DNA of 64,000 bases from Streptomyces sp. B21-105 (GCF_036898465.1 NZ_JARUMJ010000001.1:3658001-3722000), one strand, 5' to 3'. Positions 33,342-43,095 are shown, numbered from the stretch's first letter. Numbers and translations: made by a program. The notes: generated from the sequence alone by a model not told the origin.

Positions 33342-33575
33342 TCAGAACATGTCTTCGATCTCCGCTGCGATGGGGTCGGCGTCGGTGCCGATGACGACCT
33401 GGATGGCGGTGCCCATCTTGACGACGCCGTGGGCGCCTGCGGCTTTCAGGGCGGCTTCGTCGACGAGTGAGGCGTCGTGGACCTCGGTGCGCAGGCGGGT
33501 GATGCAGCCTTCGATTTCTTCGATGTTGTCGAGGCCGCCGAGTCCGGCGACGATCTTCTCAGCCTTGGTGGCCAT
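33342..33575 (-). CDS. nagF: PTS EIIB component, GlcNAc/glucose type
   Basis: A 77-aa cytosolic phosphocarrier of the GlcNAc phosphotransferase system. It takes phosphate from EIIA onto Cys24 in IEGCITRLRTEV and passes it to sugar bound by the EIIC proteins. ATG 33575 follows GGGAGAC. It is separate from the EIIC proteins, as in S. coelicolor where NagF serves NagE1/NagE2. Divergent from nagE1 with a dre operator in between, so DasR control is expected. Confidence 0.9.
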   Translation of the reverse strand: MATKAEKIVAGLGGLDNIEEIEGCITRLRTEVHDASLVDEAALKAAGAHGVVKMGTAIQVVIGTDADPIAAEIEDMF

Positions 33576-33620
33576 GGTGGGTCTCCCTGAGTTCCCTGGT
33601 GCAGCGGCGTCTGTGTGGTG

Positions 33621-33680
33621 TCGGGCCGGGTGGTGCCGGGCCGGGTGGTGCCGGGCCGGGTGGTGTCGGGCCGTTCGGTG
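33621..33680. repeat. 15-bp tandem repeat, four copies, in nagF leader
   Basis: Four head-to-tail copies of (T/C)CGGGCCGGGTGGTG, the last with changes. They lie between the nagF start and the dre site and may be transcribed as part of the nagF 5' region. Confidence 0.8.
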
Positions 33681-33765
33681 GCAGTAACCCACAGTCGGCC
33701 CAGCTTCGCGAGCGGTTGTGGGGTGTGTGCCGAAGGATGGCGTCACAGTATCCCCAGTCGTCCGT

Positions 33766-33783
33766 AGCTGGTCTACACCACCT
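33766..33783. promoter_or_regulatory. DasR operator (dre) between nagF and nagE1
   Basis: CTGGTCTACACCACCT (33768-33783) fits the dre consensus A(G/C)TGGTCTAGACCA(G/C)T with few changes. It lies 20 bp before the nagE1 ATG and in the divergent promoter region of nagF. Confidence 0.8.
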
Positions 33784-33802
33784 GACAGGCGGTCGCCAAA
33801 CG

Positions 33803-35101
33803 ATGAGTGCCGAGAGCGCCGGGTCCGAGGTCAGTCCTGCGCACAGGCGCTGGCAGGGTGCGTTCCAGGGTCTGCAGAAGATGGGTCGGAGTCTGCAGTT
33901 GCCGATCGCGGTGCTGCCGGCCGCGGGCATCCTCAACCGGCTGGGTCAGCCTGATGTGTTCGGGGACGACGGGCTGGGCTGGACGGACGTGGCGAGGGTG
34001 ATGGCGGGTGCGGGCGCGGCGCTGCTCGACGGTTCGCTCGGGCTTCCCTTGTTGTTCTGTGTCGGTGTGGCGATCGGGATGGCGAAGAAGTCGGACGGTT
34101 CGACGGCGCTGGCGGCGGTGGCGGGTTTCCTCGTTTATTACAACGTGTTGCGGCAGTTTCCGGAGGACTGTGGGCCGGGTTCGAAGGTGATTGTGAACAT
34201 CGGTTGTCAGGCGACGGACAACACGGTGGGGGCGTTCACGTATCAGAATCCGGGGGTGTTCGGCGGGATCGTGATGGGGTTGCTGACGGCGTTCTTCTGG
34301 CAGCGGTACCACCGGACGAAGCTGGTGGACTGGCTGGGTTTCTTCAATGGGCGTCGGTTGGTGCCGATCATCATGGCGTTCGTGGCGATCGCGTTCGCAG
34401 CGTTGTGTCTGTGGGTGTGGCCGCCGATCGGTGACGCTCTGGAGAGTTTCAGCGACTGGTTGGACGGGCTGGACGCGTGGGGTGCGGGGATCTTCGGTGT
34501 GGCGAACCGGGCGTTGCTGGTGATCGGGTTGCATCAGTTCCTGAACGTGCCCATCTGGTTCCAGTTCGGGAGTTTCACGAAGCCGGACGGTTCGGTGGTG
34601 CACGGTGACATCAACATGTTCCTGGCGGGCGACCCGGACGCGGGGCAGTTCACCTCGGGTTTCTTTCCGATCATGATGTTCGCGTTGCCGGCGGCGGCGC
34701 TGGCGATCACGCATTGTGCGAGGCCGGACCGCCGTAAGGAGGTCGGGGGGTTGATGTTGTCGGTGGCGTTGACGTCGTTCGTGACGGGCATCACCGAGCC
34801 GATCGAGTACTCGTTCCTGTTCGTCGCGCCGTTGTTGTTTGCGGTGCATGCGGTGTTGACGGGTGTGTCGATGGCGGTGACGTGGGGGTTGGGTGTGCAT
34901 GACGGGTTCAGTTTCTCGGCGGGGTTGATCGATTACGTCATCAACTGGAACCTGGCTACGCGGCCGTGGGGGATCGTCCCGATCGGGCTGTGTTTCGCGG
35001 TCGTCTATTACGTGATCTTCCGGTTCGCGATCACGAGGTTCGATCTGAAGACGCCGGGGCGGGAGCCGGAGGAGGAGCGGGAGGATGTCACGAAGGCCTG
35101 A
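33803..35101 (+). CDS. nagE1: PTS EIIC component, GlcNAc permease 1
   Basis: A 432-aa membrane transporter of the glucose/GlcNAc EIIC family with about ten TM segments. Seen: LQLPIAVLPAAGILNRLGQ, LVDWLGFFNGRRLVPIIMAF, and the sugar-site motif GITEPIEYSFLFVAP. No EIIB domain is fused. ATG 33803 is the best start (the frame upstream is repeat DNA); the dre site sits just ahead. It works with the separate NagF EIIB. Similar along its length to the next EIIC gene, so the pair arose by duplication. Confidence 0.9.
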   Translation: MSAESAGSEVSPAHRRWQGAFQGLQKMGRSLQLPIAVLPAAGILNRLGQPDVFGDDGLGWTDVARVMAGAGAALLDGSLGLPLLFCVGVAIGMAKKSDGSTALAAVAGFLVYYNVLRQFPEDCGPGSKVIVNIGCQATDNTVGAFTYQNPGVFGGIVMGLLTAFFWQRYHRTKLVDWLGFFNGRRLVPIIMAFVAIAFAALCLWVWPPIGDALESFSDWLDGLDAWGAGIFGVANRALLVIGLHQFLNVPIWFQFGSFTKPDGSVVHGDINMFLAGDPDAGQFTSGFFPIMMFALPAAALAITHCARPDRRKEVGGLMLSVALTSFVTGITEPIEYSFLFVAPLLFAVHAVLTGVSMAVTWGLGVHDGFSFSAGLIDYVINWNLATRPWGIVPIGLCFAVVYYVIFRFAITRFDLKTPGREPEEEREDVTKA

Positions 35102-35148
35102 GGGAGGTCCGGCGGACGCTGTTCGTCCGTCGCGTAGTGGTCGCAGGG

Positions 35149-35177
35149 CCCTCGGAACTCGGTTCCGGGGGTCTTTT
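35149..35177 (+). terminator. Terminator after nagE1
   Basis: CCCTCGGAAC pairs with GTTCCGGGGG (35149-35158 with 35162-35171; one C-G run offset), followed by TCTTTT. Confidence 0.7.
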
Positions 35178-35283
35178 CGTGTGCTCGGCGGGTGTCGGGG
35201 GAAGGTCCGGGATCGGGCACGGGGCGTAGTTCGTCGGTTGCTGGTTTGACGGGTTCCTTATCTCGCCTTCACCGTGCTACAAC

Positions 35284-35314
35284 ATGGTCTACACCACTGA
35301 GTGGTGTAGACCAT
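35284..35314. promoter_or_regulatory. Double DasR operator (perfect 31-bp palindrome) upstream of nagE2
   Basis: ATGGTCTACACCACT (35284-35298), a central G, and its exact reverse complement (35300-35314). Each arm contains a dre-like TGGTCTACACCA core. TACAAC at 35278-35283 is a candidate -10 box, so a bound repressor would block initiation. The palindrome ends 18 bp before the ATG. Confidence 0.88.
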
Positions 35315-35332
35315 CACCGATGGAGGACGTCT

Positions 35333-36586
35333 ATGAGCACCGCCACCGCGCCCACGGCGGCCCCCGCGAAGAAGTGGGGATCCGGCCTGTTCCAAGGCCT
35401 GCAGAAGGTCGGCCGCAGCCTGCAGCTGCCCATCGCCGTGCTGCCGGCGGCGGGCATCATGGTCCGGCTCGGCCAGGATGACATCTTCGGCAAGGACGGC
35501 CTCGGCTGGGACAAGGTCGCCTCCGTCTTCAACGCCGCGGGCGGAGCCATCACGGGCAGCCTGCCGATGCTGTTCTGTATAGGCGTGGCCATCGGCTTCG
35601 CCAAGAAGTCGGACGGCTCCACGGCGCTGGCGGCGCTGGTCGGCTTCCTGGTCTACAGCAAGGTGCTCGAGGCGTTCCCCCTCACCGAGGAGCACATCGA
35701 GAAAGGCCAGATCGTCGCGGCCTCGTACAACAACCCCGGTGTTCTGGGCGGCATCATCATGGGGCTGCTGTCGGCCCTGATGTGGCAGCGTTTCCACCGC
35801 ACGAAGCTCGTGGACTGGCTCGGCTTCTTCAACGGCCGCCGTCTGGTGCCGATCCTGATGGCCTTCGTCGGGGCCCTGGTCGGTGTCTTCTTCTCGCTGG
35901 TGTGGGAGCCCATCGGTGACGGCATCACCCACTTCGGCGAGTGGATGACGGGCCTCGGAGCCGTCGGCTCGGCCCTGTTCGGCCTGGTCAACCGCGCCCT
36001 CATTCCGATCGGCATGCACCAGTTCGTGAACACCGTCGCGTGGTTCCAGCTCGGTGACTTCACGGACGCGGCCGGTCAGGTCTTCACTGGCGACTACAAC
36101 CGCTTCCTGCACGGCGACCCGTCGGCCGGTATGTTCATGTCCGGCTTCTTCCCGATCATGATGTTCGGTCTTCCGGCGGCGGCCATCGCGATGGCGCACT
36201 GTGCCCGCCCCGAGCGCCGCAAGGCCGTGATGGGCATGATGATCTCGCTGGCGCTGACGTCCTTCGTCACGGGTGTGACCGAGCCGATCGAGTTCTCGTT
36301 CATGTTCATCGCCCCGCTCCTGTACGTCATCCACGCGGTGCTGACCGCGATCTCGATGGCCGTCACGTGGGGACTGGGGGTCCACGCCGGCTTCAACTTC
36401 TCGGCCGGCTTCCTCGACTACGCGCTGAACTGGAATCTCGCCACCAAACCGTGGCTCATCATCCCGATCGGCCTGGTCTTCGGGGCGATCTACTACTCGG
36501 TCTTCCGCTTCGCCATCATCAAGTGGAACCTCCCCACCCCGGGCCGGGAGCCCGAGGAGGAGGTCGAGGACCTCACGAAGGCGTAG
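35333..36586 (+). CDS. nagE2: PTS EIIC component, GlcNAc permease 2
   Basis: A 417-aa EIIC permease that brings GlcNAc in as GlcNAc-6-phosphate together with EIIA and NagF. Motifs: SLQLPIAVLPAAGIMVRLGQ, KLVDWLGFFNGRRLVPILMA, and GVTEPIEFSFMFIAPLLYVI. The C-terminal PTPGREPEEEVEDLTKA resembles the nagE1 end. The start at ATG 35333 has GGAGGA at 35322-35327. Codon choice is more GC-biased than in nagE1, as for a well-expressed gene. Controlled by the double dre site. Confidence 0.93.
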   Translation: MSTATAPTAAPAKKWGSGLFQGLQKVGRSLQLPIAVLPAAGIMVRLGQDDIFGKDGLGWDKVASVFNAAGGAITGSLPMLFCIGVAIGFAKKSDGSTALAALVGFLVYSKVLEAFPLTEEHIEKGQIVAASYNNPGVLGGIIMGLLSALMWQRFHRTKLVDWLGFFNGRRLVPILMAFVGALVGVFFSLVWEPIGDGITHFGEWMTGLGAVGSALFGLVNRALIPIGMHQFVNTVAWFQLGDFTDAAGQVFTGDYNRFLHGDPSAGMFMSGFFPIMMFGLPAAAIAMAHCARPERRKAVMGMMISLALTSFVTGVTEPIEFSFMFIAPLLYVIHAVLTAISMAVTWGLGVHAGFNFSAGFLDYALNWNLATKPWLIIPIGLVFGAIYYSVFRFAIIKWNLPTPGREPEEEVEDLTKA

Positions 36587-36628
36587 GCGGAGACCCCGTC
36601 CACGGACACGGATACGGACACGCGCACG

Positions 36629-36668
36629 CGAAGACCCCCGGAGCCCTGAACTGCTCCGGGGGTCTTCG
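36629..36668. terminator. Terminator between nagE2 and MBL gene
   Basis: A 15-bp perfect stem (36629-36643 with 36654-36668, 10-nt loop) between convergent genes. Confidence 0.88.
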
Positions 36669-36683
36669 TCTGCGTGCGGGGTC

Positions 36684-37436
36684 TCAGATCTGGTACGTCT
36701 GGCGCGGTGCGGCCAGTGCCACCGGGCCGTCGAAGACCGCGCGGGCGTCCTCGAGGTTGACCTGGGGGTCGGTCCACGGCGGGATGTGGGTCAGCACGAG
36801 CTTGCGCGCGCCCGCCCGGGCTGCCGTCTCGCCGGCCTCGCGGCCGTTGAGGTGCAGGTCGGGGATGTTCTCCTTGCCGTGGGTGAAGGCGGCCTCGCAG
36901 AGGAACAGGTCCGTGTCGCGGGCGAGTTCCAGCAGGGCGGGGCTGACGCCGGTGTCGCCGGAGTACGTCAGTGATCTGCCGCCGTGTTCGATGCGGATGC
37001 CGTACGCCTCCACGGGGTGGGCGACGCGTTCCGTGTGCACGGTGAAGGGGCCGATGTCGAAGGTGGACGGCTTGACCGTGTGGAAGTCGAAGACCTCGCT
37101 CATGGAGGAGGCCGAGGGGGTGTCGGCGTAGGCGGTGGTCAGGCGGTGCTCGGTGCCTTCGGGGCCGTAGACCGGGATGGGGTCGCAGCGCCCGCCGTCG
37201 TGACGGTAGTAGCGTGCGACGAAGTACGCGCACATGTCGATGCAGTGGTCGGCGTGCAGGTGGCTCAGGAAGATCGCGTCGAGGTCGTAGAGACCGCAGT
37301 GGCGCTGCAGCTCGCCCAGGGCGCCGTTGCCCATGTCGAGAAGCAGCCGGAAGCCGTCGGCCTCGACGAGGTAGCTCGAGCAGGCCGATTCCACGGAAGG
37401 GAACGACCCCGAGCAGCCGACGACGGTGAGCTTCAT
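36684..37436 (-). CDS. Metallo-beta-lactamase-fold hydrolase (RNase Z/PhnP-like)
   Basis: A 250-aa cytosolic metalloenzyme. The metal motif is SHLHADHC (His59, His61, Asp63, His64), with further ligands in TYSGDTG and in LTHIPPW near the C-terminus. The start MKLTVVGCSGSFPSVESACS is the classic MBL beta strand and loop of phosphodiesterase-type members. The substrate is unknown; cyclic or linear phosphodiesters are usual for this branch. ATG 37436; the 260 bp upstream hold only promoter DNA. Confidence 0.87.
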   Translation of the reverse strand: MKLTVVGCSGSFPSVESACSSYLVEADGFRLLLDMGNGALGELQRHCGLYDLDAIFLSHLHADHCIDMCAYFVARYYRHDGGRCDPIPVYGPEGTEHRLTTAYADTPSASSMSEVFDFHTVKPSTFDIGPFTVHTERVAHPVEAYGIRIEHGGRSLTYSGDTGVSPALLELARDTDLFLCEAAFTHGKENIPDLHLNGREAGETAARAGARKLVLTHIPPWTDPQVNLEDARAVFDGPVALAAPRQTYQI

Positions 37437-37697
37437 AAAGCAGAAACCTCCGCTGGCGGGTAACCGGGAAGGGTCCGGGAGGGGACCGTGAACGAATGAT
37501 CGTCACATGGGGCGACGGGGGTCGTGCGGTTCGTCGAGCGTAAGGCGCAAAACCCCGGGTCGCTCCTCCGCCAGGGGCCGTTGTGGGCGAACTCACCTGT
37601 GCTGTCACCGGTTCGGCTGGACCGGGGGCGTGCGGGGTGTCGGAGGGAGCTTGCGATGGTGGTCGCGCGCTGGTGGGGCCGCCGGTAACGTCGTCGC

Positions 37698-38216
37698 ATG
37701 GACACGTCCTGGTGGCTCGCGCTCGCGGCGGTGGTACTGCTGGCGCTCGTCGCCGCGCTCGTGGACGGCTGGGGTCGCGGGCGGCGTCCGCGGGGCGGCG
37801 GGAGGCGGCCGCCCGGTCGGCCGAAGCGTCCGGTGGCGGGACGGCCGGCGCGGGGGCGTGATCGGGCGGGGCGGCCGCAGCCGGCGGAGATCTGGTGGGC
37901 GAACGTGCCGTTCGAGGACGCGCAGCGGTCGCGGGCGGGCGGGGGCGCTGCGCGCGACGGACGGGCCAAGGACCGGCCGTGTCTGGTGCTGGCGGTGCGC
38001 GGTGACCGGGTGACCGTCGCGAAGATCACCAGTAAGTACCGGGACGATCGGCCCGGGGTGATCCGGTTGCCGCCGGGGGCCGTCGGGGACGCGCAGGGGC
38101 GGCCGAGTTTTCTGGAGACGGAGGAGTTGCGTCAGGTCCCGGTGCGGGAGTTCCGGCGCCGGGTGGGGGTGGTGGACCCGGCCCTGTGGGACCAGGTCCG
38201 TCATCTGACCGCCTGA
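37698..38216 (+). CDS. Membrane-anchored PemK/MazF-like protein
   Basis: A 172-aa protein. An N-terminal TM helix (about 5-24, WWLALAAVVLLALVAALVDG) is followed by a very Arg/Gly/Pro-rich linker (25-60). A PemK/MazF-like beta-barrel then shows AEIWWANVPFED, KDRPCLVLAVRGDRVTVAKI, TSKYRDDRPGVI and ELRQVPVREFRRRVG. Soluble MazF toxins are mRNA interferases with an adjacent antitoxin. Here there is no antitoxin gene and the protein is membrane-tethered, so toxin activity is doubtful. It is a single gene. Confidence 0.78.
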   Translation: MDTSWWLALAAVVLLALVAALVDGWGRGRRPRGGGRRPPGRPKRPVAGRPARGRDRAGRPQPAEIWWANVPFEDAQRSRAGGGAARDGRAKDRPCLVLAVRGDRVTVAKITSKYRDDRPGVIRLPPGAVGDAQGRPSFLETEELRQVPVREFRRRVGVVDPALWDQVRHLTA

Positions 38217-38297
38217 GGCCTGCCCACCGTCCGGATCCGGCTACCTCGTCCTCTGGCTGTCCGGGTCCCCTTCTGCGTCCGGGTCCCGGTCCGCGGG

Positions 38298-39543
<1,246 letters not shown>

Positions 39544-39634
39544 GGCTGAGGGCTCCTGTCGGAAGGTGTGGGCAGCGCGGATGCGTACGTGCGAGTAGGA
39601 CGCCGCGGCTCACGGCCGGGCGGCAGGGCCGGCG

Positions 39635-39730
39635 TCAACAGATGGCGCTGGCGAGCCTGCACAGGTCGACGTGCAGCCGCGCCACGAGCAGTGTGCCCGG
39701 CGTCTTGTCGCTCACGTCGTTCAGAACCAT
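39635..39730 (-). CDS. 31-aa cysteine leader peptide upstream of cysO
   Basis: The reading frame from ATG 39730 encodes a 31-aa peptide ending LVARLHVDLCRLASAIC, with Cys24 and a terminal Cys31 before TGA. This is the actinobacterial leader-peptide type found before sulfur-assimilation genes, thought to sense cysteinyl-tRNA supply through translation of the Cys codons. It lies 91 bp ahead of cysO. A TACGAT on the minus strand (39743-39748) is a candidate -10 box. Confidence 0.85.
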   Translation of the reverse strand: MVLNDVSDKTPGTLLVARLHVDLCRLASAIC

Positions 39731-39854
39731 GGGCTCATCGTATCGATTCCCGGTCCGCCTCCTGGAAGGTGATCCCACATGATGGACGAGTTGTGGCCGC
39801 TGGCTGAGATGCACTGCTCAGGGGGCGGTGGCAGCGGCAGTGGCAGCGGTGCGG

Positions 39855-40889
39855 CTAGGCGGAGGCGCGGCGTACCAGGCGGGTGGGGACGATGGCCGAC
39901 CGGGGGCGGGGGGATCCCGCTTCGCTGCGTATGAGCAGTCGGGCGAGGAGTGCGCCCATTCCGGGGACGTCCTGGTGGACGGTGGTGAGGGGTGGGTCGG
40001 TGGCCTCGGCGATGGCGGTGAGGTCGTCGAAGCCGACGACGGCGACGTCTGCGGGGACGCGGCGTCCGCGTTCGCGCAGGGTGGTGAGGGCGCCGGCGGC
40101 CATGAGGTCGGAGGCGACGAAGACGGCGTCCAGGTCGGGGTGGCGGTCGAGCAGCGCGGCCATGGCGTCGGCGCCGCCCTGGCGGGTGTAGTCGGCGCGT
40201 TCGACGAGGGTGGCGGGGGCGTGGGGCAGTACGTCGTGGTAGCCGGCGAGGCGGTCGGCGGCGGAGGTCTCCTGGTCGTGGGGACCGGCGACGGTGGCGA
40301 TCCGTTCGCGTCCGAGGGCGGTGAGGTGTCGTACGGCCAGGCGGGCGCCGCCGCGGTTGTCGCCGTCGACGTAGGCGTGGCTGCGCACGGTGTCGCCCTC
40401 GTGCAGGAGTGGGCGGCCGCCGAAGACGGCGGGCAGGCCGAGGCGGGCGGTCATCTCGTGCAGGCGGTCGCCGGGGCGCAGGGAGAACAGGATGGCGCCG
40501 TCGACATGGCCGCCGCCGAGGTAGTCGGCGACGCGTGGGTAGTCGTCGGGTTCGTCGACGAACAGCAGGACGGCCTGGGCGCCGTGCTGGGCGAGCTCGC
40601 GGCGGACGCCGCGCAGCAGGAGGTCGAAGAAGGGGTCGAGGAAGAGGCGGTTCTCGGGTTGGGCGGCGACCACGGCGATGGTGCCGGTGCGGTGGGTGAC
40701 GAGTTGCCGGGCGGCCTGGTTGGGGATGTAGCCCAGTTCGGTGACGACGCGCCGGACCCGGTCGACGACCTCCGCCCGCACCGGGGTCTGCCCGTTGATC
40801 ACCCGTGAGACGGTCGACCTCGAGACTCCTGACTGTCGGGCGACGTCTTCGAGTGTGGGGCGCCTTACGTGCGTGGGTTGCGTCAACAC
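39855..40889 (-). CDS. LacI-family transcriptional regulator
   Basis: A 344-aa sugar-responsive repressor type. The N-terminal HTH with hinge is TLEDVARQSGVSRSTVSRVI and ELGYIPNQAARQLV. The periplasmic-binding-like effector domain shows HVDGAILFSLRPGD, AYVDGDNRGGARLAVRHL, and FVASDLMAAGALTTLRERG. GTG 40889 has GAGGAGAC upstream. The effector is unknown because no sugar operon adjoins it. A palindromic AAACGTTAAC 36-48 bp upstream is a likely autoregulatory site. Confidence 0.9.
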   Translation of the reverse strand: MLTQPTHVRRPTLEDVARQSGVSRSTVSRVINGQTPVRAEVVDRVRRVVTELGYIPNQAARQLVTHRTGTIAVVAAQPENRLFLDPFFDLLLRGVRRELAQHGAQAVLLFVDEPDDYPRVADYLGGGHVDGAILFSLRPGDRLHEMTARLGLPAVFGGRPLLHEGDTVRSHAYVDGDNRGGARLAVRHLTALGRERIATVAGPHDQETSAADRLAGYHDVLPHAPATLVERADYTRQGGADAMAALLDRHPDLDAVFVASDLMAAGALTTLRERGRRVPADVAVVGFDDLTAIAEATDPPLTTVHQDVPGMGALLARLLIRSEAGSPRPRSAIVPTRLVRRASA

Positions 40890-40924
40890 CGTCTCCTCGG
40901 GGGCAAGTTGGGTGCACCTTGCGG

Positions 40925-40937
40925 AAACGTTAACCGG
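40925..40937. promoter_or_regulatory. Putative LacI operator
   Basis: AAACGTTAACC with the central palindrome AACGTT (40926-40931) lies between the LacI start and the pncA stop. CG-centred AACGTT cores are usual for LacI-family operators. Confidence 0.45.
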
Positions 40938-40949
40938 CTTGCGGGCGGA

Positions 40950-41534
40950 TCAGACGACAGGTTTTCCGGTCAGCTCCACGCCTGCGGCGCGCATTTCCGC
41001 CAGGGCGCGGTCGGTGGTGTCCTCGGCCACGCCGGCGGTGAGGGAGAGCAGGACCTGGGTGCGGAAGCCCGCGCGGGCGGCGTCCAGGGCGGTGGCCCGC
41101 ACGCAGTGGTCGGTGGCGATGCCGACGACGTCGACTTCGTCGATCTGGCGGTCGCGCAGCCAGTCGCCGAGGCTGACGCCGTTCTCGTCGGTGCCCTCGA
41201 AGCCGCTGTAGGCGGCGGCGTAGTCGCCTTTGGAGAAGACGGCGTCGACGGCGCCGGAGGCGACGGCGGGGGCGAAGTTGGGGTGGAAGCCGACGCCTTC
41301 GGTGCCGGCGACGCAGTGTGCGGGCCAGGAGTGGACGTAGTCGGGGTTGTCGGCGAAGTGGCCGCCCGGTGCGATGTGGTGGTCGCGGGTGGCGATGACG
41401 TGGCGGTATCCGGCGGGGGCCTGGCCGATGAGTTCGGTGATGGCGGCGGCCACGTCGGCGCCGCCGGTCACCGCGAGGCTGCCTCCTTCGCAGAAGTCGT
41501 TCTGCACGTCTACGACGATCAAGGCGCGGCGCAT
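40950..41534 (-). CDS. pncA: Nicotinamidase
   Basis: A 194-aa enzyme converting nicotinamide to nicotinate for NAD salvage. Catalytic triad: Asp9 (VVDVQNDF), Lys102 (FSKGDY) and Cys144 (GIATDHCVRATALDA). Metal ligands: Asp51, His53 and His59 (RDHHIAPGGHF) and His73. ATG 41534 is the natural start. It lies on the same strand as pncB, the next enzyme of the pathway, about 210 bp downstream of it. Confidence 0.94.
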   Translation of the reverse strand: MRRALIVVDVQNDFCEGGSLAVTGGADVAAAITELIGQAPAGYRHVIATRDHHIAPGGHFADNPDYVHSWPAHCVAGTEGVGFHPNFAPAVASGAVDAVFSKGDYAAAYSGFEGTDENGVSLGDWLRDRQIDEVDVVGIATDHCVRATALDAARAGFRTQVLLSLTAGVAEDTTDRALAEMRAAGVELTGKPVV

Positions 41535-41674
41535 GGGCGGTGTCCTTCGGTGGGGGTCCTCCGGTTCTTGCGAGCCGGGGAGGGTGAAGTAATTGAGCCT
41601 AGAGACTTTGCCGGCGGTACGGGAGGGGGGCGGGCCGGGGGCGACGGGGTCGTGGGCAGGGTCGGGCGGGACCC

Positions 41675-41734
41675 GGTGGGCTCGGGCCCGGTGGGCTCGG
41701 GCCCGGTGGGCTCGGGCCCGGTGGGCTCGCGTCC
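41675..41734. repeat. 15-bp tandem repeat, four copies
   Basis: GGTGGGCTCGGGCCC x3 plus a degenerate fourth copy, immediately past the pncB stop (41749) in the pncB-pncA gap. Confidence 0.85.
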
Positions 41735-41748
41735 GTCGGGCTCAGGCC

Positions 41749-43095
41749 CTAGTTACCCGACGGGGCGTGTACATACTCCGTGGGGATGACGGGTTCGCCG
41801 CGGGAGAGCTGGGTGGCGGACAGGGGCAGTCCGGCGCGGGCGGCCGTGTGGCGGTCGCGGACGGTGTCGAGGGGCTCGCGGGTGAGGACCTCGCCGGCCC
41901 TGACGAGGTCGACGAGGAGCTGTCGTCCGGCCAGCTCGGCGGGGACGTCTCCGGTGCCGATGACCTCGGCTTCGGCGACGCCATGCGGGTCGAGGCGGCG
42001 GGCGGCCCACTTGCGGCCGCCGATGGAGGTCTTTCCGCCGGTCGTTTTCTTCGCGACGGGGACCAGCGGTGCGGCCGGGTCGTCGGACTCGGCGCGGGCG
42101 ACGAGCTTGTAGACCATGGAGGCCGTGGGGTGTCCGGAGCCGGTGACGAGCTGGGTGCCGACCCCGTAGGCGTCGACGGGGGCGGCGGCGAGGGAGGCGA
42201 TGGCGTATTCGTCGAGGTCGGAGGTGACGATGATGCGGGTGTGGGTGGCGCCGAGGTCGTCGAGCTGCCGGCGTACCCGGTGGGCGACGAGGAGGAGGTC
42301 GCCGGAGTCGATGCGGACGGCGCCGAGCTCGGGTCCGGCGATCTCGACGGCGGTGCGGACGGCTTCGGCGACGTCGTAGGTGTCCACGAGGAGGGTGGTG
42401 CCGCGGCCGAGGGAGTCGATCTGGGCCTGGAATGCGTCCCGCTCGGTGTCGTGCAGGAGGGTGAAGGCGTGGGCGCTGGTGCCGACGGTGGGGATGCCGT
42501 AGCGGAAGCCGGCGGCGAGGTCGGAGGTGGTGGTGAAGCCGCCGATGTAGGCGGAGCGGGCGGCGGCGACGGCGGCGAGTTCGTGGGTGCGGCGGGCGCC
42601 CATCTCGACGAGGGGGCGCTCGCCCGCGGCGGAGGACATACGGGAGGCCGCGGCGGCGATCGCGGAGTCGTGGTTGAGGATGGAGAGGATGACGGTCTCG
42701 AGGAGGACGCATTCGGCGAAGGTGCCCTCGACGCGCAGGATCGGCGAGCCGGGGAAGTAGACCTCGCCCTCGGGGTAGCCGCTGATGTCACCCGAGAAGC
42801 GGTATCCGGCGAGCCGGTCGAGGGTCGCCGCGTCGACGATGTCGCGTTCGCTCAGGAAGCCGAGGACGTCGTCGTCGAAGCGGAAGTTCTCCACCGCGTC
42901 CAGGACGCGGCCGGTGCCGGCGACGACGCCGTAGCGTCGGCCTTCGGGCAGGCGGCGGGTGAATACCTCGAACACGCTGCGGCGTTCGGCGGTGCCCGCC
43001 TTCAACGCGGCCTGCAGCATCGTCAGCTCGTACTGGTCCGTGAAGAGCGCCGTCGACGGGACTCGCACCGGCAGCCCAAGGTCCGCTGTGTTCAT
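41749..43095 (-). CDS. pncB: Nicotinate phosphoribosyltransferase
   Basis: A 448-aa enzyme forming nicotinate mononucleotide from nicotinate and PRPP. Seen: ALFTDQYELTMLQAALKAGT at the start, FEVFTRRLPEGRRYGVVAGT, DTYDVAEAVRTAVEIAG, and VRIDSGDLLLVAHRVR in the phosphate-binding region. ATG 43095 fits the family; the longer frame overlaps the clpS promoter and start. Together with pncA it makes an NAD salvage pair. Confidence 0.94.
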   Translation of the reverse strand: MNTADLGLPVRVPSTALFTDQYELTMLQAALKAGTAERRSVFEVFTRRLPEGRRYGVVAGTGRVLDAVENFRFDDDVLGFLSERDIVDAATLDRLAGYRFSGDISGYPEGEVYFPGSPILRVEGTFAECVLLETVILSILNHDSAIAAAASRMSSAAGERPLVEMGARRTHELAAVAAARSAYIGGFTTTSDLAAGFRYGIPTVGTSAHAFTLLHDTERDAFQAQIDSLGRGTTLLVDTYDVAEAVRTAVEIAGPELGAVRIDSGDLLLVAHRVRRQLDDLGATHTRIIVTSDLDEYAIASLAAAPVDAYGVGTQLVTGSGHPTASMVYKLVARAESDDPAAPLVPVAKKTTGGKTSIGGRKWAARRLDPHGVAEAEVIGTGDVPAELAGRQLLVDLVRAGEVLTREPLDTVRDRHTAARAGLPLSATQLSRGEPVIPTEYVHAPSGN

